64,000 nt of DNA from assembly GCA_937871505.1 (NCBI GenBank), contig CALMPF010000026.1:62001-126000 (forward strand), written 5' to 3'. A program made the translations under genes and the position numbers. Under the pieces are notes generated by a model, which saw only the letters and a program-made list of their open reading frames with translations, was not told the DNA's origin and searched no databases. The stretch is from an uncultured Planctomycetia bacterium (GTDB lineage: Bacteria; Planctomycetota; Phycisphaerae; Phycisphaerales; SM1A02). This document shows, piece by piece, positions 16,582 to 25,626 of this stretch; the stretch's first letter is position 1; the number at the start of each line of letters is the position of its first letter.

Positions 16582-17733
16582 ATGCCACGCACCGATCTCG
16601 CGCCCGCTGACGCTCTCCCGAATGACACGCTCGCGGTCCGCATCGAGCACGCACCCGGCCGCACCTCGATCGCGTTGGCAGGTCGCCTTTCGATCGACTC
16701 CGTCGGGCCCCGCTGGGATGAGATCACCTCCGCAGTGCGCCGCGGAACCGCCGAGAGCGTGGTCGCAGACGGATCGGCGATCCGCTTCTGCGACGGCGCC
16801 GGCATCGGGCTTCTCGTCGAGATCGATCGGCTCGCCCGCAAGCGCGGCGCGGCGGCGACCTTCGAGGGCCTTCCGGAAGACCTCCGAAGCCTGCTCGACC
16901 GGGCGCTCCTCGAAGGCTCGGGCGAAAGCGACGAGCACGCGCCCGGATTCGTCGTGCAGGTCGGTCGCGCGGCATCGCAGATCCTCGGCGACCTGCGGCA
17001 GCTCATCGCCTTCCTCGGTCACCTCCTGATGGCGCTGGGATGGGCGCTTGCCCATCCCCATCGCATCCGATGGCGCGACGTCCTGCTCACCTGCGAGAAG
17101 GCGGGGGCCAACGCGGTGCCGGTGGTCTGCCTGCTCGGCTTCCTGATGGGGCTGATCATCTCGTTTCAGTCGGCGGGCCAGCTCCAGGCGCTCGGCGTGG
17201 AGTCGACGATCCCGATGCTCATGGCCTTCGCGATGGTCCGCGAGCTCGGGCCGCTCGTCACCGCGATCATCCTCGCGGGGCGCTCCGGCTCGGCCTTCGC
17301 TGCGGAGCTGGGAACGATGAAGGTCACCGAGGAACTCAACGCGCTGACCACGCTCGGCGTCGATCCGGTTCGATTCCTCGTCGTCCCGCGCCTGCTCGCG
17401 GCGATGGTGATGACCCCCTTGCTCTCGATCTTCGCAACGCTCTTCGGGCTCGCGGGGGGCTACATCATCATGGCGTCCCTGGGCTACGGACTCCCGTTCT
17501 ACGTCAACGAGGTCCTCCGCGCCGTGGACTGGGTCGACTTCGCGGGCGGGCTCTTCAAGGCGGTGGTCTTCGCCTTCCTCGTCGCGGCGGTCGGCTGCGT
17601 CCGCGGGTTCCAGACCCGCAGCGGACCGGGCGCGGTGGGGGACAGCACGACGCGCGCGGTGGTCACGGGCATCGTCCTCATCGTCGTCGCCGACGGGATC
17701 CTCGGCGTGACCTTCTTCTATCTTGGAGTCTGA
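16582..17733 (+). CDS. STAS-MlaE fusion permease of an Mla-type lipid transporter
   Basis: A 383-residue protein. Residues about 15-110 form a STAS domain like MlaB (VVADGSAIRFCDGAGIGLL). Residues about 135-383 form the MlaE permease with several helices and the conserved stretch SGSAFAAELGTMKVTEELNAL, followed by DPVRFLVVPRL. MlaE permeases work with an ATPase and an MCE-domain protein to move phospholipids between inner and outer membranes. Here the MlaB and MlaE functions lie on one chain. The ATG at 16582 begins a four-gene operon in the order STAS-MlaE, MlaF, MlaD, lipoprotein. Confidence 0.92.
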   Translation: MPRTDLAPADALPNDTLAVRIEHAPGRTSIALAGRLSIDSVGPRWDEITSAVRRGTAESVVADGSAIRFCDGAGIGLLVEIDRLARKRGAAATFEGLPEDLRSLLDRALLEGSGESDEHAPGFVVQVGRAASQILGDLRQLIAFLGHLLMALGWALAHPHRIRWRDVLLTCEKAGANAVPVVCLLGFLMGLIISFQSAGQLQALGVESTIPMLMAFAMVRELGPLVTAIILAGRSGSAFAAELGTMKVTEELNALTTLGVDPVRFLVVPRLLAAMVMTPLLSIFATLFGLAGGYIIMASLGYGLPFYVNEVLRAVDWVDFAGGLFKAVVFAFLVAAVGCVRGFQTRSGPGAVGDSTTRAVVTGIVLIVVADGILGVTFFYLGV

Positions 17734-17781
17734 TCGACCGCGGCGGCAGCGATCGAGCTGAACGAACCCGCGGACCACACG

Positions 17782-18708
17782 ATGGGCGCAGCCGGCGACA
17801 ACCTCCTCGACGCTCCCCGCGCCGCGCCCGCCGTCGCCGCTGCGGCGGCGCCAGTCCGCGATCGCGCGGAGGAACCGCTCGTCCGCGTCGAGGGATTCCG
17901 CGCGGCCTTCGGACGGCGCGTGGTGCTCGACGATGTCTCCTTCGTCGTCCACGGGGGCGAGATCGTCGTCCTCGCCGGCGGCTCGGGGTGCGGCAAGAGC
18001 ACGCTGCTCAAGCACATGATCGGACTCCATCGCCCGGCGGCCGGGCGCATCCTGATCGACGGCGTGGACGTCAGCCAGGTCCAGGGCGAGCGCCGGAGGG
18101 CGCTGCTTCGCACCTTCGGCGTCTCGTATCAGCCCGGCGCGCTCTTCGGCTCGATGTCCCTCAGCCGCAACATCGAGCTGGTGATGGAGGAGTTCACCGA
18201 CCTGCCGCCGGCGGCGCGGCGCGCCATCGCGCTGAGCAAGCTCCGGCTCGTCGGGCTCGAGCGTGCGGCGGAGCAGCTCCCGTCGCAGGTTTCCGGCGGC
18301 ATGCTCAAGCGGGCCGCGATCGCACGGGCGATGGCGGTGGAGCCGAAGATCCTCTTCCTCGACGAGCCCTCGGCGGGGCTGGATCCGATCTCCAGCGCCG
18401 AGCTCGACCAGCTCATCCTCGACCTGCGAAGGATGCTCGGAATGACCTTCGTCGTGGTGACGCATGAGCTGCCGAGCATCTTCACGATCGCCGATCGCTG
18501 CGTCGTGCTCGACGCTGCGCGGAAGACGAAGGTCGCGGATGAAACCCCCGCATGGCTTCGCGATGAGTGCGAGGATGAGTGGGTCAGGCAGTTCTTCAAC
18601 CGGGGAGCCGGCGGCGAGTCGGCCGGTCCGCCAACCGCCGCGACGCCGGTCGCGGCCGGAACACAACGCCCAGCCGGAACGCCGGCACAGAAGGATGCCA
18701 GCGCATGA
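17782..18708 (+). CDS. MlaF-like ABC transporter ATPase
   Basis: A 308-residue ATP-binding subunit. Walker A is GGSGCGKSTLLK, the signature is SGGMLKRAAIARAMA, Walker B is ILFLDEPSAGLDP, and the switch His is in VVTHELPS. An Ala-rich N-terminal extension of about 35 residues precedes the domain, and a 45-residue Ala/Pro-rich tail follows it. It lies 48 bp after the permease and overlaps the MlaD start by ATGA. It is the energy-coupling subunit of the lipid transporter. Confidence 0.93.
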   Translation: MGAAGDNLLDAPRAAPAVAAAAAPVRDRAEEPLVRVEGFRAAFGRRVVLDDVSFVVHGGEIVVLAGGSGCGKSTLLKHMIGLHRPAAGRILIDGVDVSQVQGERRRALLRTFGVSYQPGALFGSMSLSRNIELVMEEFTDLPPAARRAIALSKLRLVGLERAAEQLPSQVSGGMLKRAAIARAMAVEPKILFLDEPSAGLDPISSAELDQLILDLRRMLGMTFVVVTHELPSIFTIADRCVVLDAARKTKVADETPAWLRDECEDEWVRQFFNRGAGGESAGPPTAATPVAAGTQRPAGTPAQKDASA

Positions 18709-19868
18709 CCGAACAGGCGAACGCCTTCAAGCTCGGGCTCTTCGTCATCGTCTCGACGACGCTCCTGATCGCCGGGCTGATCGCCCTCGGCGCCGGCGCG
18801 TTCCTCCGGCAGACGGTGATGGTCGAGAGCTACTTCGTCGAGTCCGTCCAGGGGCTCGATGTCGGGGCCGAGGTCAAGCACCGCGGCGTCCGCGTCGGCC
18901 GGGTCTCGCGGATCGGCTTCGTCTACGAGCGCTACCCGGGTCCGAGCGACGGCGAGCGGACGCTCGCGATCGAGCGCGGATACGTCCTCGTCGACTTCGA
19001 GCTCGATGCCCGATCGACGCTCACGGATCGCCTGATCGAGAATCGGGCCGCGCTCGTCGAGCGCGGGCTTCGGGCCCGCCTCGCCACGGCGGGCCTGATG
19101 GGCGTCGTCTTCGTCGAGCTGGTGCTCGTCGATCCTGATCGGAATCCGCCGCCGACGATCTCCTGGGAACCGGAGTTTCCGTACATCCCCTCGGCGCGAA
19201 GCGTGATGGCGACGATCATCGACACCGCCCAGCGGATCGCCGACGCGGTCGACCAGCTCGATCTCTCGCAGCTTGCAGACCGCATCGATGACTTCTTCGT
19301 GAAGATCGACGGCGGCCTCGCCGGGCTCGATTTCGGTTCGCTCCAGACCGAGGCGCTGGCTTTGCTCGGGGAGCTTCGCGACTCCAACCGCCGGTTCCGC
19401 ACCATCGTCGATGCCCCGGAGATCGAGCTCGTGCTCGGCGACGTCGCCCAGATCACGGGCCGCGTACGCGGGCTGGTCACGGAGCGCGGCGACGACGTCG
19501 ACGCGTTCCTCGCGGAACTGCCGCAGACCGCCGCGGCGGCGCAGGAGGCGCTCGCCCGGGTCCGGGCGCTCGCCGACGACCCGCGGCTTCGCGCGGCGAT
19601 CGACGGCTTCGCCGACGCGACCGCGGCGGCGGCTCCGGCTGCGGGCGAGGCGCGGGCGATGCTGCGGCGGATCAACGTGCTCCTTGCGAGCCAGCAGCAG
19701 GATCTCGAGGCGATCGTGTCATCGCTCCGGCGCGTCCTGGAGAGCGCCGGCGAAGTCGCCGACGATGCGACGAGGAACCCGTCCCGCGTGCTCTTCGGCG
19801 AGCCGCCGCCCCGGGTCAACCCAGCCGAGACCGGCACCGCGCCGAGACGCGGGGAAGGAGCGAGGTGA
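18705..19868 (+). CDS. MlaD-like MCE-domain lipid-binding protein
   Basis: A 387-residue protein anchored by an N-terminal helix (about 8-32) and carrying one MCE domain (about 38-135) with the typical VQGLDVGAEVKHRGVRVGRVSRI. The remainder is a long helical region rich in Ala, Arg, Leu and Asp, as in MCE proteins that form tubes or needles across the periplasm. The ATG at 18705 overlaps the MlaF stop; a longer open frame to the left lies inside mlaF. The last bases run into the lipoprotein gene, so all four genes appear co-translated. Confidence 0.92.
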   Translation: MTEQANAFKLGLFVIVSTTLLIAGLIALGAGAFLRQTVMVESYFVESVQGLDVGAEVKHRGVRVGRVSRIGFVYERYPGPSDGERTLAIERGYVLVDFELDARSTLTDRLIENRAALVERGLRARLATAGLMGVVFVELVLVDPDRNPPPTISWEPEFPYIPSARSVMATIIDTAQRIADAVDQLDLSQLADRIDDFFVKIDGGLAGLDFGSLQTEALALLGELRDSNRRFRTIVDAPEIELVLGDVAQITGRVRGLVTERGDDVDAFLAELPQTAAAAQEALARVRALADDPRLRAAIDGFADATAAAAPAAGEARAMLRRINVLLASQQQDLEAIVSSLRRVLESAGEVADDATRNPSRVLFGEPPPRVNPAETGTAPRRGEGAR

Positions 19869-20566
19869 TGAGATTGCCAGGCGAATGGTCAGGTGGACTC
19901 CCGGGACGCGCGTCGCGCGCGCTGGCGCGGAAGCGGCGCCGGATGACAGGCGCTCGTCGGTCATCTGCGCTCATTCTCGCGTGCGCCGCCTGTGCCGCGT
20001 TCTCGGGATGCGTGAGCCTCGACCGGCCGTACCCGGATCGGGCGCGGTTCGGACTTCTCGTCGAGGAAGCGGGCGAGGAGGTCACGCCTGCGGTGCGGAG
20101 CGGCGCCGTCCGCGTGGCGCGGGTCCGCGTCGCGGCGCCGGCGAGCGGGCGATCGTTCGTCTACCGGATGGGACGCGACGAGTTCGTCGTCGACTACTAC
20201 AACGAGTTCGTCGCGGCGCCGGATCGCCTGCTCACCGCTGCGCTCGTCGATGACCTCGCGCGACGCGGGCCCTTCGCGAACGTCGTCGACCCGGAGGGCA
20301 CAGCCGATGCTCCGCGTCGGGTCGAAACGAGCGTGACCGCCCTCTACGGCGACTTCCGCGACGACTCGCGCCCGCTCGCCGTCGTCGCCGCTCGAGTCGT
20401 CCTGCTCGACGAGTTCGCGGCGATGACCCGGCAGGTGGCGGAGTGGTCGCTCCGCGTCGAAGAGCCGATTCCCTCGCCCGCAGCCGCCGATCTCGCCGCC
20501 GGCTACGGCCGGGCATGGTCGGAGCTGCTGCGACAGCTCCGGGCGGCGCTCGCGTCGACGCGCTGA
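19868..20566 (+). CDS. ABC-type transport auxiliary lipoprotein (PqiC/DUF330-like)
   Basis: A 232-residue lipoprotein. The lipobox AAFSGC places the lipidated Cys at about residue 48, after an unusually long Arg-rich lead. The body fits ABC-transport auxiliary lipoproteins, with VRVARVRVAAPASGRSFVYRMG, DRLLTAALVDDLARRGPF and a C-terminal helix. Such proteins pair with MCE systems, probably on the outer membrane side. AAGGAG seven bases before ATG 19868 favours this start, which overlaps the mlaD stop (TGATGA). An internal ATG at 19943 would give a more usual 22-residue signal but lacks a good ribosome site. Confidence 0.82.
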   Translation: MRLPGEWSGGLPGRASRALARKRRRMTGARRSSALILACAACAAFSGCVSLDRPYPDRARFGLLVEEAGEEVTPAVRSGAVRVARVRVAAPASGRSFVYRMGRDEFVVDYYNEFVAAPDRLLTAALVDDLARRGPFANVVDPEGTADAPRRVETSVTALYGDFRDDSRPLAVVAARVVLLDEFAAMTRQVAEWSLRVEEPIPSPAAADLAAGYGRAWSELLRQLRAALASTR

Positions 20567-21195
20567 GGGCGCGAGCAGCGGGCGGCGCCGCGCTCATGCG
20601 CCGGTGGGGGAGCTGGAGCCGCAGGCGGAAGCGGGCGACGGGGGTTGCCGCCGAGCAGTCGATGGGCGACTTCACGCTGGCCCTCGAGGGACCGCCGCTG
20701 CGGAGCGCCTCCCCCGAGTCCACCGTGTGCCGCCGCCCGGAGCCCGGGTGCTGCGGCGCCATCTCGCCCTCGGGTGGTTCTCGCTCGTGACGCCATCGGC
20801 GCCGTTTGTCGGCCTGATCGCCACCGAGACGCCCGAGAACGCGGTCGCTTCGCGCTCGAAGATCGGCCGGTGCAAGCTCAGATCGGCGGCGGTCTTGCAC
20901 GCACCGGAGCGTGGTGGTAGCCTGCCGACGCGGGTGCGATGGCTCGCTCAGCGCGAGTTCGCCGCTGCCTGCTCGGCCAGCCCTGCTGGCTTTGTGATGG
21001 TGCGGCCCGTGGGAGGTCGCGGCAGGGCTTCGTTCACAGACAGCGCGCAGACGACACGGCGTCCTTTCGAAGGAAGCGACGCGGAGCGGCCTGCGACCGT
21101 CTCGGGCCGGCTCAGGTGCCGATGTCGAGCGTGAACGCCGGCTGACGTGGTGGGACGGAGTCGAAGCACTCCGCGCAAGAGAGAACATTCAGAGC
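20567..21195. other. Intergenic stretch of about 630 bases, no gene seen
   Basis: This is the largest gap in the window, between the Mla-like operon and the haloperoxidase-like gene. Short frames exist on both strands, but their translations are Arg/Ala/Pro-rich and unlike proteins. I saw no tRNA, clear hairpin terminator or repeat. The promoter of the haloperoxidase-like gene should be near the right end. Confidence 0.5.
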
Positions 21196-21208
21196 AAGGA
21201 GCACGTTG

Positions 21209-23899
21209 ATGAAGAACACTCGCAACGCGTATGCGTTTGTCGCTGCGCTGGGTCTCGGGCTGGGAGTCGCGCCCGACCTCGGGCTGAGCACCGGAATGGG
21301 CTTCGGGTTGGGCTTCGGCGCGCGCGTCGCCCACGCGTCGTTCGAACTGGACCCGGCGTGGTCCATCGCCCGGACTTGGGATGAGACGATCCTCCAGGCG
21401 ATTCGCCTGAGCACCCCCCGCCCCCCGGTCCACGCGCGCAACCTCCTCCACCACTCCGCGGCGATGTACGACGCCTGGGCGTCGTACGACCCCGTCGCCC
21501 GCGGCGTCTTCTTCCATGAGAAGCACGTCGCGGCCGACGTCGACGCCGCTCGACGCGAGGCGATCTCATACGCGTGCTACCGCGTTCTCAAGGCGCGCTT
21601 CGTGCCTGGGAACGGTCCCAACATCGCGCAGATCCAGGCGTTCTTCGACGCCCGCTTCGCCGAGCTCGGCTATGACGCGAGCTTCACCTCGACGACGGGC
21701 GATTCGCCCGCCGCGATCGGAAACCGAATCGCAGCGCAGATGCTCGCGCTCTGCCTCGTCGATGGCTCCAACGAGACGGGCAACTACGCGCCGAACAACG
21801 GCTACGTCCCGTCGAACACCGCGATGCCCTTCAAGATCCCCGGCGCCGTGATGGAGCAGCCGAGCAACTGGCAGCCGCTGGCCTTCGACTTTCTCGTCCT
21901 CCAGAACGGCGAGATCGTCGGGGCGGCGATCCAGTCGTTCATCTGCCCGCACTGGAAGGGCGTGACGACCTTCGCGCTCAGCTCGCTCGACCGCAATCCG
22001 CTCAACGGGGTCTACATCGATCAGGGGCCGCCGTGGACGCTCGGCCAGCCCGAGCACCAGAGCGACGCGGTCGACATGGTGGCGAAGTCGGCGGTCATGG
22101 ATCCGCGGCTCACCGAGACGCTCGACATCTCCCCGGGCGTCTGGTTCAACAGCCCCCTCGGCGAGTACGAGTACCCCGGCTACGGGAACAACCCGATCAC
22201 CGGCGAGCCCTATCCGTCGAACGTCGTGAAGCTCTCCGACTACTCGCGCATCCTCGCCGAGTACTGGGCCGACGGGCCCGACTCCGAGACCCCTCCGGGC
22301 CACTGGCACGTCGTGGCGAACGACGTGATGGACACTCCCGGCTTCGAGTACCGCATCGGCGGCGTCGGCGAGGAGGTTCCGCGGCTTGAGTACGAGGTCA
22401 AGCTCTATCTGACGATCGCGGGAGCAGCCCATGACGCAGCCGTCATCGCGTGGGGCCACAAGGGCGAGTACGACTCGGCGCGACCGATCTCGTTCGTGCG
22501 CCATCTCGCGGAGCTCGGGCAGTCTTCGGATCCCGGCCTGCCCAACTACCACCCGTGGGGGATGCCGCTCGTCGACGGGCTGATCGAGCAGGTCCAGCCC
22601 GAGGACGTGCTTCCCGGCGGGCGCTTCGTCGATCTCGCCGAGCTCGTCTACGAGCCGCTCTCCGGCGAGCCCATCGGCGTCAACGATCACGTGGGCTCGA
22701 TCGTGGTGAAGAGCTGGACCGGCGGCTTCTCCGCCGGCACGACTTCGGGACAGGTGACGACCGGCCCGCTGCCCGGGCACGTCTACCGCAACGCGGCGAA
22801 TTCGTGGACGATCGGCGGCTTCATCCCCGGGACCGACGACTCCCCGGGAACGCTCAATCCGGGCCAGCGTCCGGCGAAGGCGCTCCAGATCAACGAGATC
22901 CGGATCGACCAGCCCGGCAACGACCCGGACGAGTACTTCGAGATCGCGGGCCTGCCGGGGACGTCGCTCGACAACGTCTGGTACGTCGTCCTCGGGGACG
23001 AGGTCCAGACCAAGGTGCCCGACTCGCAGGGGCGCGTTCAGGTCGCCATCGACCTCTCGGGCCATGAGATCCCCGCCAGCGGCGTCTTCGTCGTCGCCAA
23101 GCCGAGCTACACGCTCGGCGTCGCCGACCTCACGGCGCAGTTCGTCTTCCGCGAGATCGGCAACTGCACCCACTTCCTCGTCACGGGGTTCAACGGCTAT
23201 CTTGGCCTCGAGTGCGACTACTTCGACAACGGCGTGCTCGATGTCGCGCCGTGGGATGCGGTGATCGACTCGCTCGCGCTCAGGCGCGTTCCGGGCATCG
23301 TCGGGATCTACTCGACGAACCAGATCGGTCCCGACAGCTCGCGGAACCAGCTCTACGGCGTCGACTGGATCCTCGGCGATCGCTGGATGCCCTATCAGGC
23401 ATCGAACTTCGTGACGCCGCCGTTTGCCGGCTACACCTCGGGTCACAGCACCTTCAGCCGCGCCACCGCCGAGGCGATGACCGCGATCACCGGCAGCCAG
23501 TTCTTCCCCGGCGGCTACTACGAGCAGGTCTTCGACACCGACTGGCTCCGCTTCGAGTCCGGTCCGTCGGAGCCGTTCACGCTGATCTACGCGTCCTACT
23601 ACGACGCGGCCGATGACGCGGCGATCTCGCGGATCTACGGCGGCATCCACCCGCGGGTCGACGACCTTTCCGCCCGCGTGACCGGTTCGCAGGCGGGGAA
23701 GAAGGCCGCGGCCCGCGCCTTCGCGCTCTTCAAGGGCCTGGCGGCGCCGCCCGACCTGAACCTCGACGGCGTCGTCGACGCCGACGACTTCGCGCTGCTC
23801 TTCTCGCTCTGGGGGACGAGCGACGTCGCGGGCGACCTGAACGGCGACGGCATCGTGGACGGCGCCGACTTCGGCGTCCTCCTCGCGAACTGGGGATGA
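21209..23899 (+). CDS. Secreted vanadium haloperoxidase/PAP2-superfamily protein with dockerin-like tail
   Basis: An 896-residue exported protein. After a long signal region, the first half fits the all-helical vanadium haloperoxidase relatives. The three vanadate/phosphate-binding signatures are present in order: KGEYDSARP (about 417-425, K-x6-R-P), TSGHSTFSRA (about 742-751) and SRIYGGIHPRVD (about 806-817, S-R-x5-H-x3-D). Between the first two lies an inserted domain (about 558-690) that resembles a lamin-tail-like module (LQINEIRIDQPGNDPDEYFEI). The C-terminus (about 845-896) holds two dockerin-like repeats ending DGADFGVLLANWG. AAGGAG lies seven bases before ATG 21209. Whether it oxidises halides or removes phosphate cannot be told from sequence. 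It appears to be a single-gene unit. Confidence 0.88.
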   Translation: MKNTRNAYAFVAALGLGLGVAPDLGLSTGMGFGLGFGARVAHASFELDPAWSIARTWDETILQAIRLSTPRPPVHARNLLHHSAAMYDAWASYDPVARGVFFHEKHVAADVDAARREAISYACYRVLKARFVPGNGPNIAQIQAFFDARFAELGYDASFTSTTGDSPAAIGNRIAAQMLALCLVDGSNETGNYAPNNGYVPSNTAMPFKIPGAVMEQPSNWQPLAFDFLVLQNGEIVGAAIQSFICPHWKGVTTFALSSLDRNPLNGVYIDQGPPWTLGQPEHQSDAVDMVAKSAVMDPRLTETLDISPGVWFNSPLGEYEYPGYGNNPITGEPYPSNVVKLSDYSRILAEYWADGPDSETPPGHWHVVANDVMDTPGFEYRIGGVGEEVPRLEYEVKLYLTIAGAAHDAAVIAWGHKGEYDSARPISFVRHLAELGQSSDPGLPNYHPWGMPLVDGLIEQVQPEDVLPGGRFVDLAELVYEPLSGEPIGVNDHVGSIVVKSWTGGFSAGTTSGQVTTGPLPGHVYRNAANSWTIGGFIPGTDDSPGTLNPGQRPAKALQINEIRIDQPGNDPDEYFEIAGLPGTSLDNVWYVVLGDEVQTKVPDSQGRVQVAIDLSGHEIPASGVFVVAKPSYTLGVADLTAQFVFREIGNCTHFLVTGFNGYLGLECDYFDNGVLDVAPWDAVIDSLALRRVPGIVGIYSTNQIGPDSSRNQLYGVDWILGDRWMPYQASNFVTPPFAGYTSGHSTFSRATAEAMTAITGSQFFPGGYYEQVFDTDWLRFESGPSEPFTLIYASYYDAADDAAISRIYGGIHPRVDDLSARVTGSQAGKKAAARAFALFKGLAAPPDLNLDGVVDADDFALLFSLWGTSDVAGDLNGDGIVDGADFGVLLANWG

Positions 23900-23943
23900 G
23901 ACCCGAGCGGTCAGGGACCGCCGGGAGACCGATCGGATCCACA

Positions 23944-23971
23944 AGCGCCCCCGCCGCATGGCGGGGGCGCT
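23944..23971 (+). terminator. Perfect 12-bp hairpin after the haloperoxidase-like gene
   Basis: AGCGCCCCCGCC and GGCGGGGGCGCT pair perfectly around a four-base loop, 45 bases past the stop at 23899. There is only a weak T-rich tail (TGTCGTT), so it is a hairpin of terminator type rather than a textbook intrinsic terminator. Confidence 0.6.
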
Positions 23972-24034
23972 GTCGTTGGCGGAGCGGAGGCCCTGATGGA
24001 CGGAGAGTTCCGCCAAAAGACTGCACCGCAAGCC

Positions 24035-24062
24035 TTGACAATGTATCAATGAGTGATACTAT
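24035..24062 (+). promoter_or_regulatory. Sigma70-type promoter of the GntR gene
   Basis: TTGACA (24035-24040, perfect -35) is followed after 16 bases by TACTAT (24057-24062) with a TG one base upstream, an extended -10. This is a rare A+T-rich island in the window. Transcription would begin at about 24069, which is the A of the downstream ATG, so the message is likely leaderless. Confidence 0.7.
24043..24059 (+). promoter_or_regulatory. Inverted-repeat operator inside the GntR promoter
   Basis: GTATCA and TGATAC form a perfect 6-bp inverted repeat with a 5-base spacer, lying between the -35 and into the -10. GntR proteins of the YtrA type bind such sites as dimers and repress their own genes, so autorepression is the likely use. 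Confidence 0.65.
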
Positions 24063-24068
24063 ATGGTC

Positions 24069-24455
24069 ATGCTCTCGATCTCGCTGGCGAGTCCGGTTCC
24101 CATCCACGACCAGATCGTGGCGGGCCTGCGCCGGCTGATCGCGACCGGAACGCTGACCGAAGGCGACGAGCTTCCTCCGGTGCGCCAGCTCGCGGCCGAT
24201 CTGGGCATCAACTTCAACACCGTCGCCCGCGCCTACCGCGAGCTGACCGACATGGGGCTGATCCTCTCCGCGCGCGGGCGCGGCACCGTCGTGATCTCGG
24301 CAACCGAGCGTCCGAGCGGGCGCCCGGCCGAGGAGCGCCGCAGGATCGAGTCGACCATCGCGGGGGCGCTCGCCGATGCGCGTCTCGCGGGCTTCTCGCC
24401 CGACGAGGTCCGGTCCATGGTCGATCGACAGGTGCAAGCGCTCTGGAAGCCGTGA
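24069..24455 (+). CDS. YtrA-subfamily GntR transcriptional repressor
   Basis: A 128-residue regulator. The winged helix-turn-helix of GntR fills residues about 5-75 (VPIHDQIVAGLRRLIATGTL, LPPVRQLAADLGINFNTVARAYREL, GRGTVV). A short helical C-terminal tail follows, as in the YtrA group that lacks a ligand domain. The ATG at 24069 fits the predicted transcription start exactly; an ATG two codons earlier (24063) would lie upstream of it. YtrA regulators usually control adjacent transporter or membrane-protein genes, and the membrane protein 180 bp downstream is the natural partner. Confidence 0.88.
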   Translation: MLSISLASPVPIHDQIVAGLRRLIATGTLTEGDELPPVRQLAADLGINFNTVARAYRELTDMGLILSARGRGTVVISATERPSGRPAEERRRIESTIAGALADARLAGFSPDEVRSMVDRQVQALWKP

Positions 24456-24635
24456 CCATCGGTCGGTCGATCGGCGCCCGGTTCAGCCTCTCCAACCGTC
24501 CCGCTCCCGTCCTCCCGTCCTCCCGTCCTCACGTCATCGATCTCCACGCTCGGATTCTCCACGCTCGCCTCTCGTCGATCGTTCGCAACGAGCGACTCAT
24601 GCGCGTTCCGCCGACTTCACCCTCGGAGCACCACC

Positions 24636-25508
24636 ATGTCCGACCCCGCAATCGTCCTGATCCGGCTTCTGCTGCTGCTCTTCGTGCCCGCGATGCTTCT
24701 CTTCTCCGTGCTCTTCGTCCACTGCACGCCGAACCGCGCGGCCTCGGACGCGGATCGGGCAACTGCGGCGGCACGGCTCATGGCGCTCTGGATCGCGACG
24801 CTGGTCGCACTCGTCATCTGGGGCGCCTGCGTCCTGAGCCCTCGATCGCTGGGCATCCCGGCTCTCTCCTGGGCGGGATACGCCAGCGCGCTCCTCTTCT
24901 TCCCGCTCTGGTTCGCCTTCGCGATGCCGGCGCTGCGGATGAGGAGCCCCGCTTGGGCCGGCCCGCACGCCGTCGGCTCTCCGACGCGGACGGCCTCGCT
25001 CGTCAATCGCTCCCGCGAGAACCCCATCGGCATCGGTCACTGGATCGCGGTCGTCGCGCTCGGCGCGCTCCTCCTCGGGACGATCCTCGCCCGGGGATGG
25101 GCGCGGCCCTTCGACGGTCCGTCGGAGCAGCTTCGATGGATGATCATCTCGATCGTCTACGCGCTCACATTGCTGGTGGCGCTGGGCTTCCAGCCGGTCG
25201 CGATCCGTCAGGCCCTCCGTGAGCCGGAGCCGCTCGATGCGTCCGGCTCGGAGGAACTTCGGCGCATGTACGACGCTGCGCGGACGAGCCGGATCAGGAC
25301 GATGTTCTGGCTGGTCGGCGCCGCGCTTCCGCTGCTCCTCGGCGCCCTGCTCGCGCTGAGCGTCTGGCTCGATCGGCCTTGGGCGATCGGCGTGGTCGGC
25401 GCCGTCGGCGGGACGCTGCTCGGTCTGCTCGGCGCCTGGTTCGGCGTCCGCGCCAGCCTCCGTCGCGTCCGCATCGCCGAGACCAGGGCGCGCCTGGAGG
25501 GATCGTGA
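24636..25508 (+). CDS. Multi-pass membrane protein, unknown function
   Basis: A 290-residue integral membrane protein with about seven hydrophobic helices (about 7-28, 48-65, 78-96, 132-150, 168-190, 229-250, 256-280), arranged with basic loops. I do not recognise a family, and no transport or enzymatic motif is evident. The ATG at 24636 has GGAG seven bases upstream. It follows the YtrA-type repressor gene on the same strand without a clear terminator between them, so it may be the controlled gene. Confidence 0.75.
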   Translation: MSDPAIVLIRLLLLLFVPAMLLFSVLFVHCTPNRAASDADRATAAARLMALWIATLVALVIWGACVLSPRSLGIPALSWAGYASALLFFPLWFAFAMPALRMRSPAWAGPHAVGSPTRTASLVNRSRENPIGIGHWIAVVALGALLLGTILARGWARPFDGPSEQLRWMIISIVYALTLLVALGFQPVAIRQALREPEPLDASGSEELRRMYDAARTSRIRTMFWLVGAALPLLLGALLALSVWLDRPWAIGVVGAVGGTLLGLLGAWFGVRASLRRVRIAETRARLEGS

Positions 25509-25626
25509 CGCTCGCGACGCGGCACCTCCGGAGCGAGTCCGGCCGGGAGCGAGCAGCGGGCGCTGGAGCGCCGCCGCGAAGCTCGCGCCACAGGCTGGGT
25601 CCGCGCGGGCGCGGTACCGTTGATCG

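Noticed and set aside
20604-21134. 176-codon plus-strand frame in the largest gap
   Set aside because: Composition is Arg/Pro/Ala-rich, there is no ribosome site, and no recognisable domain or membrane pattern.
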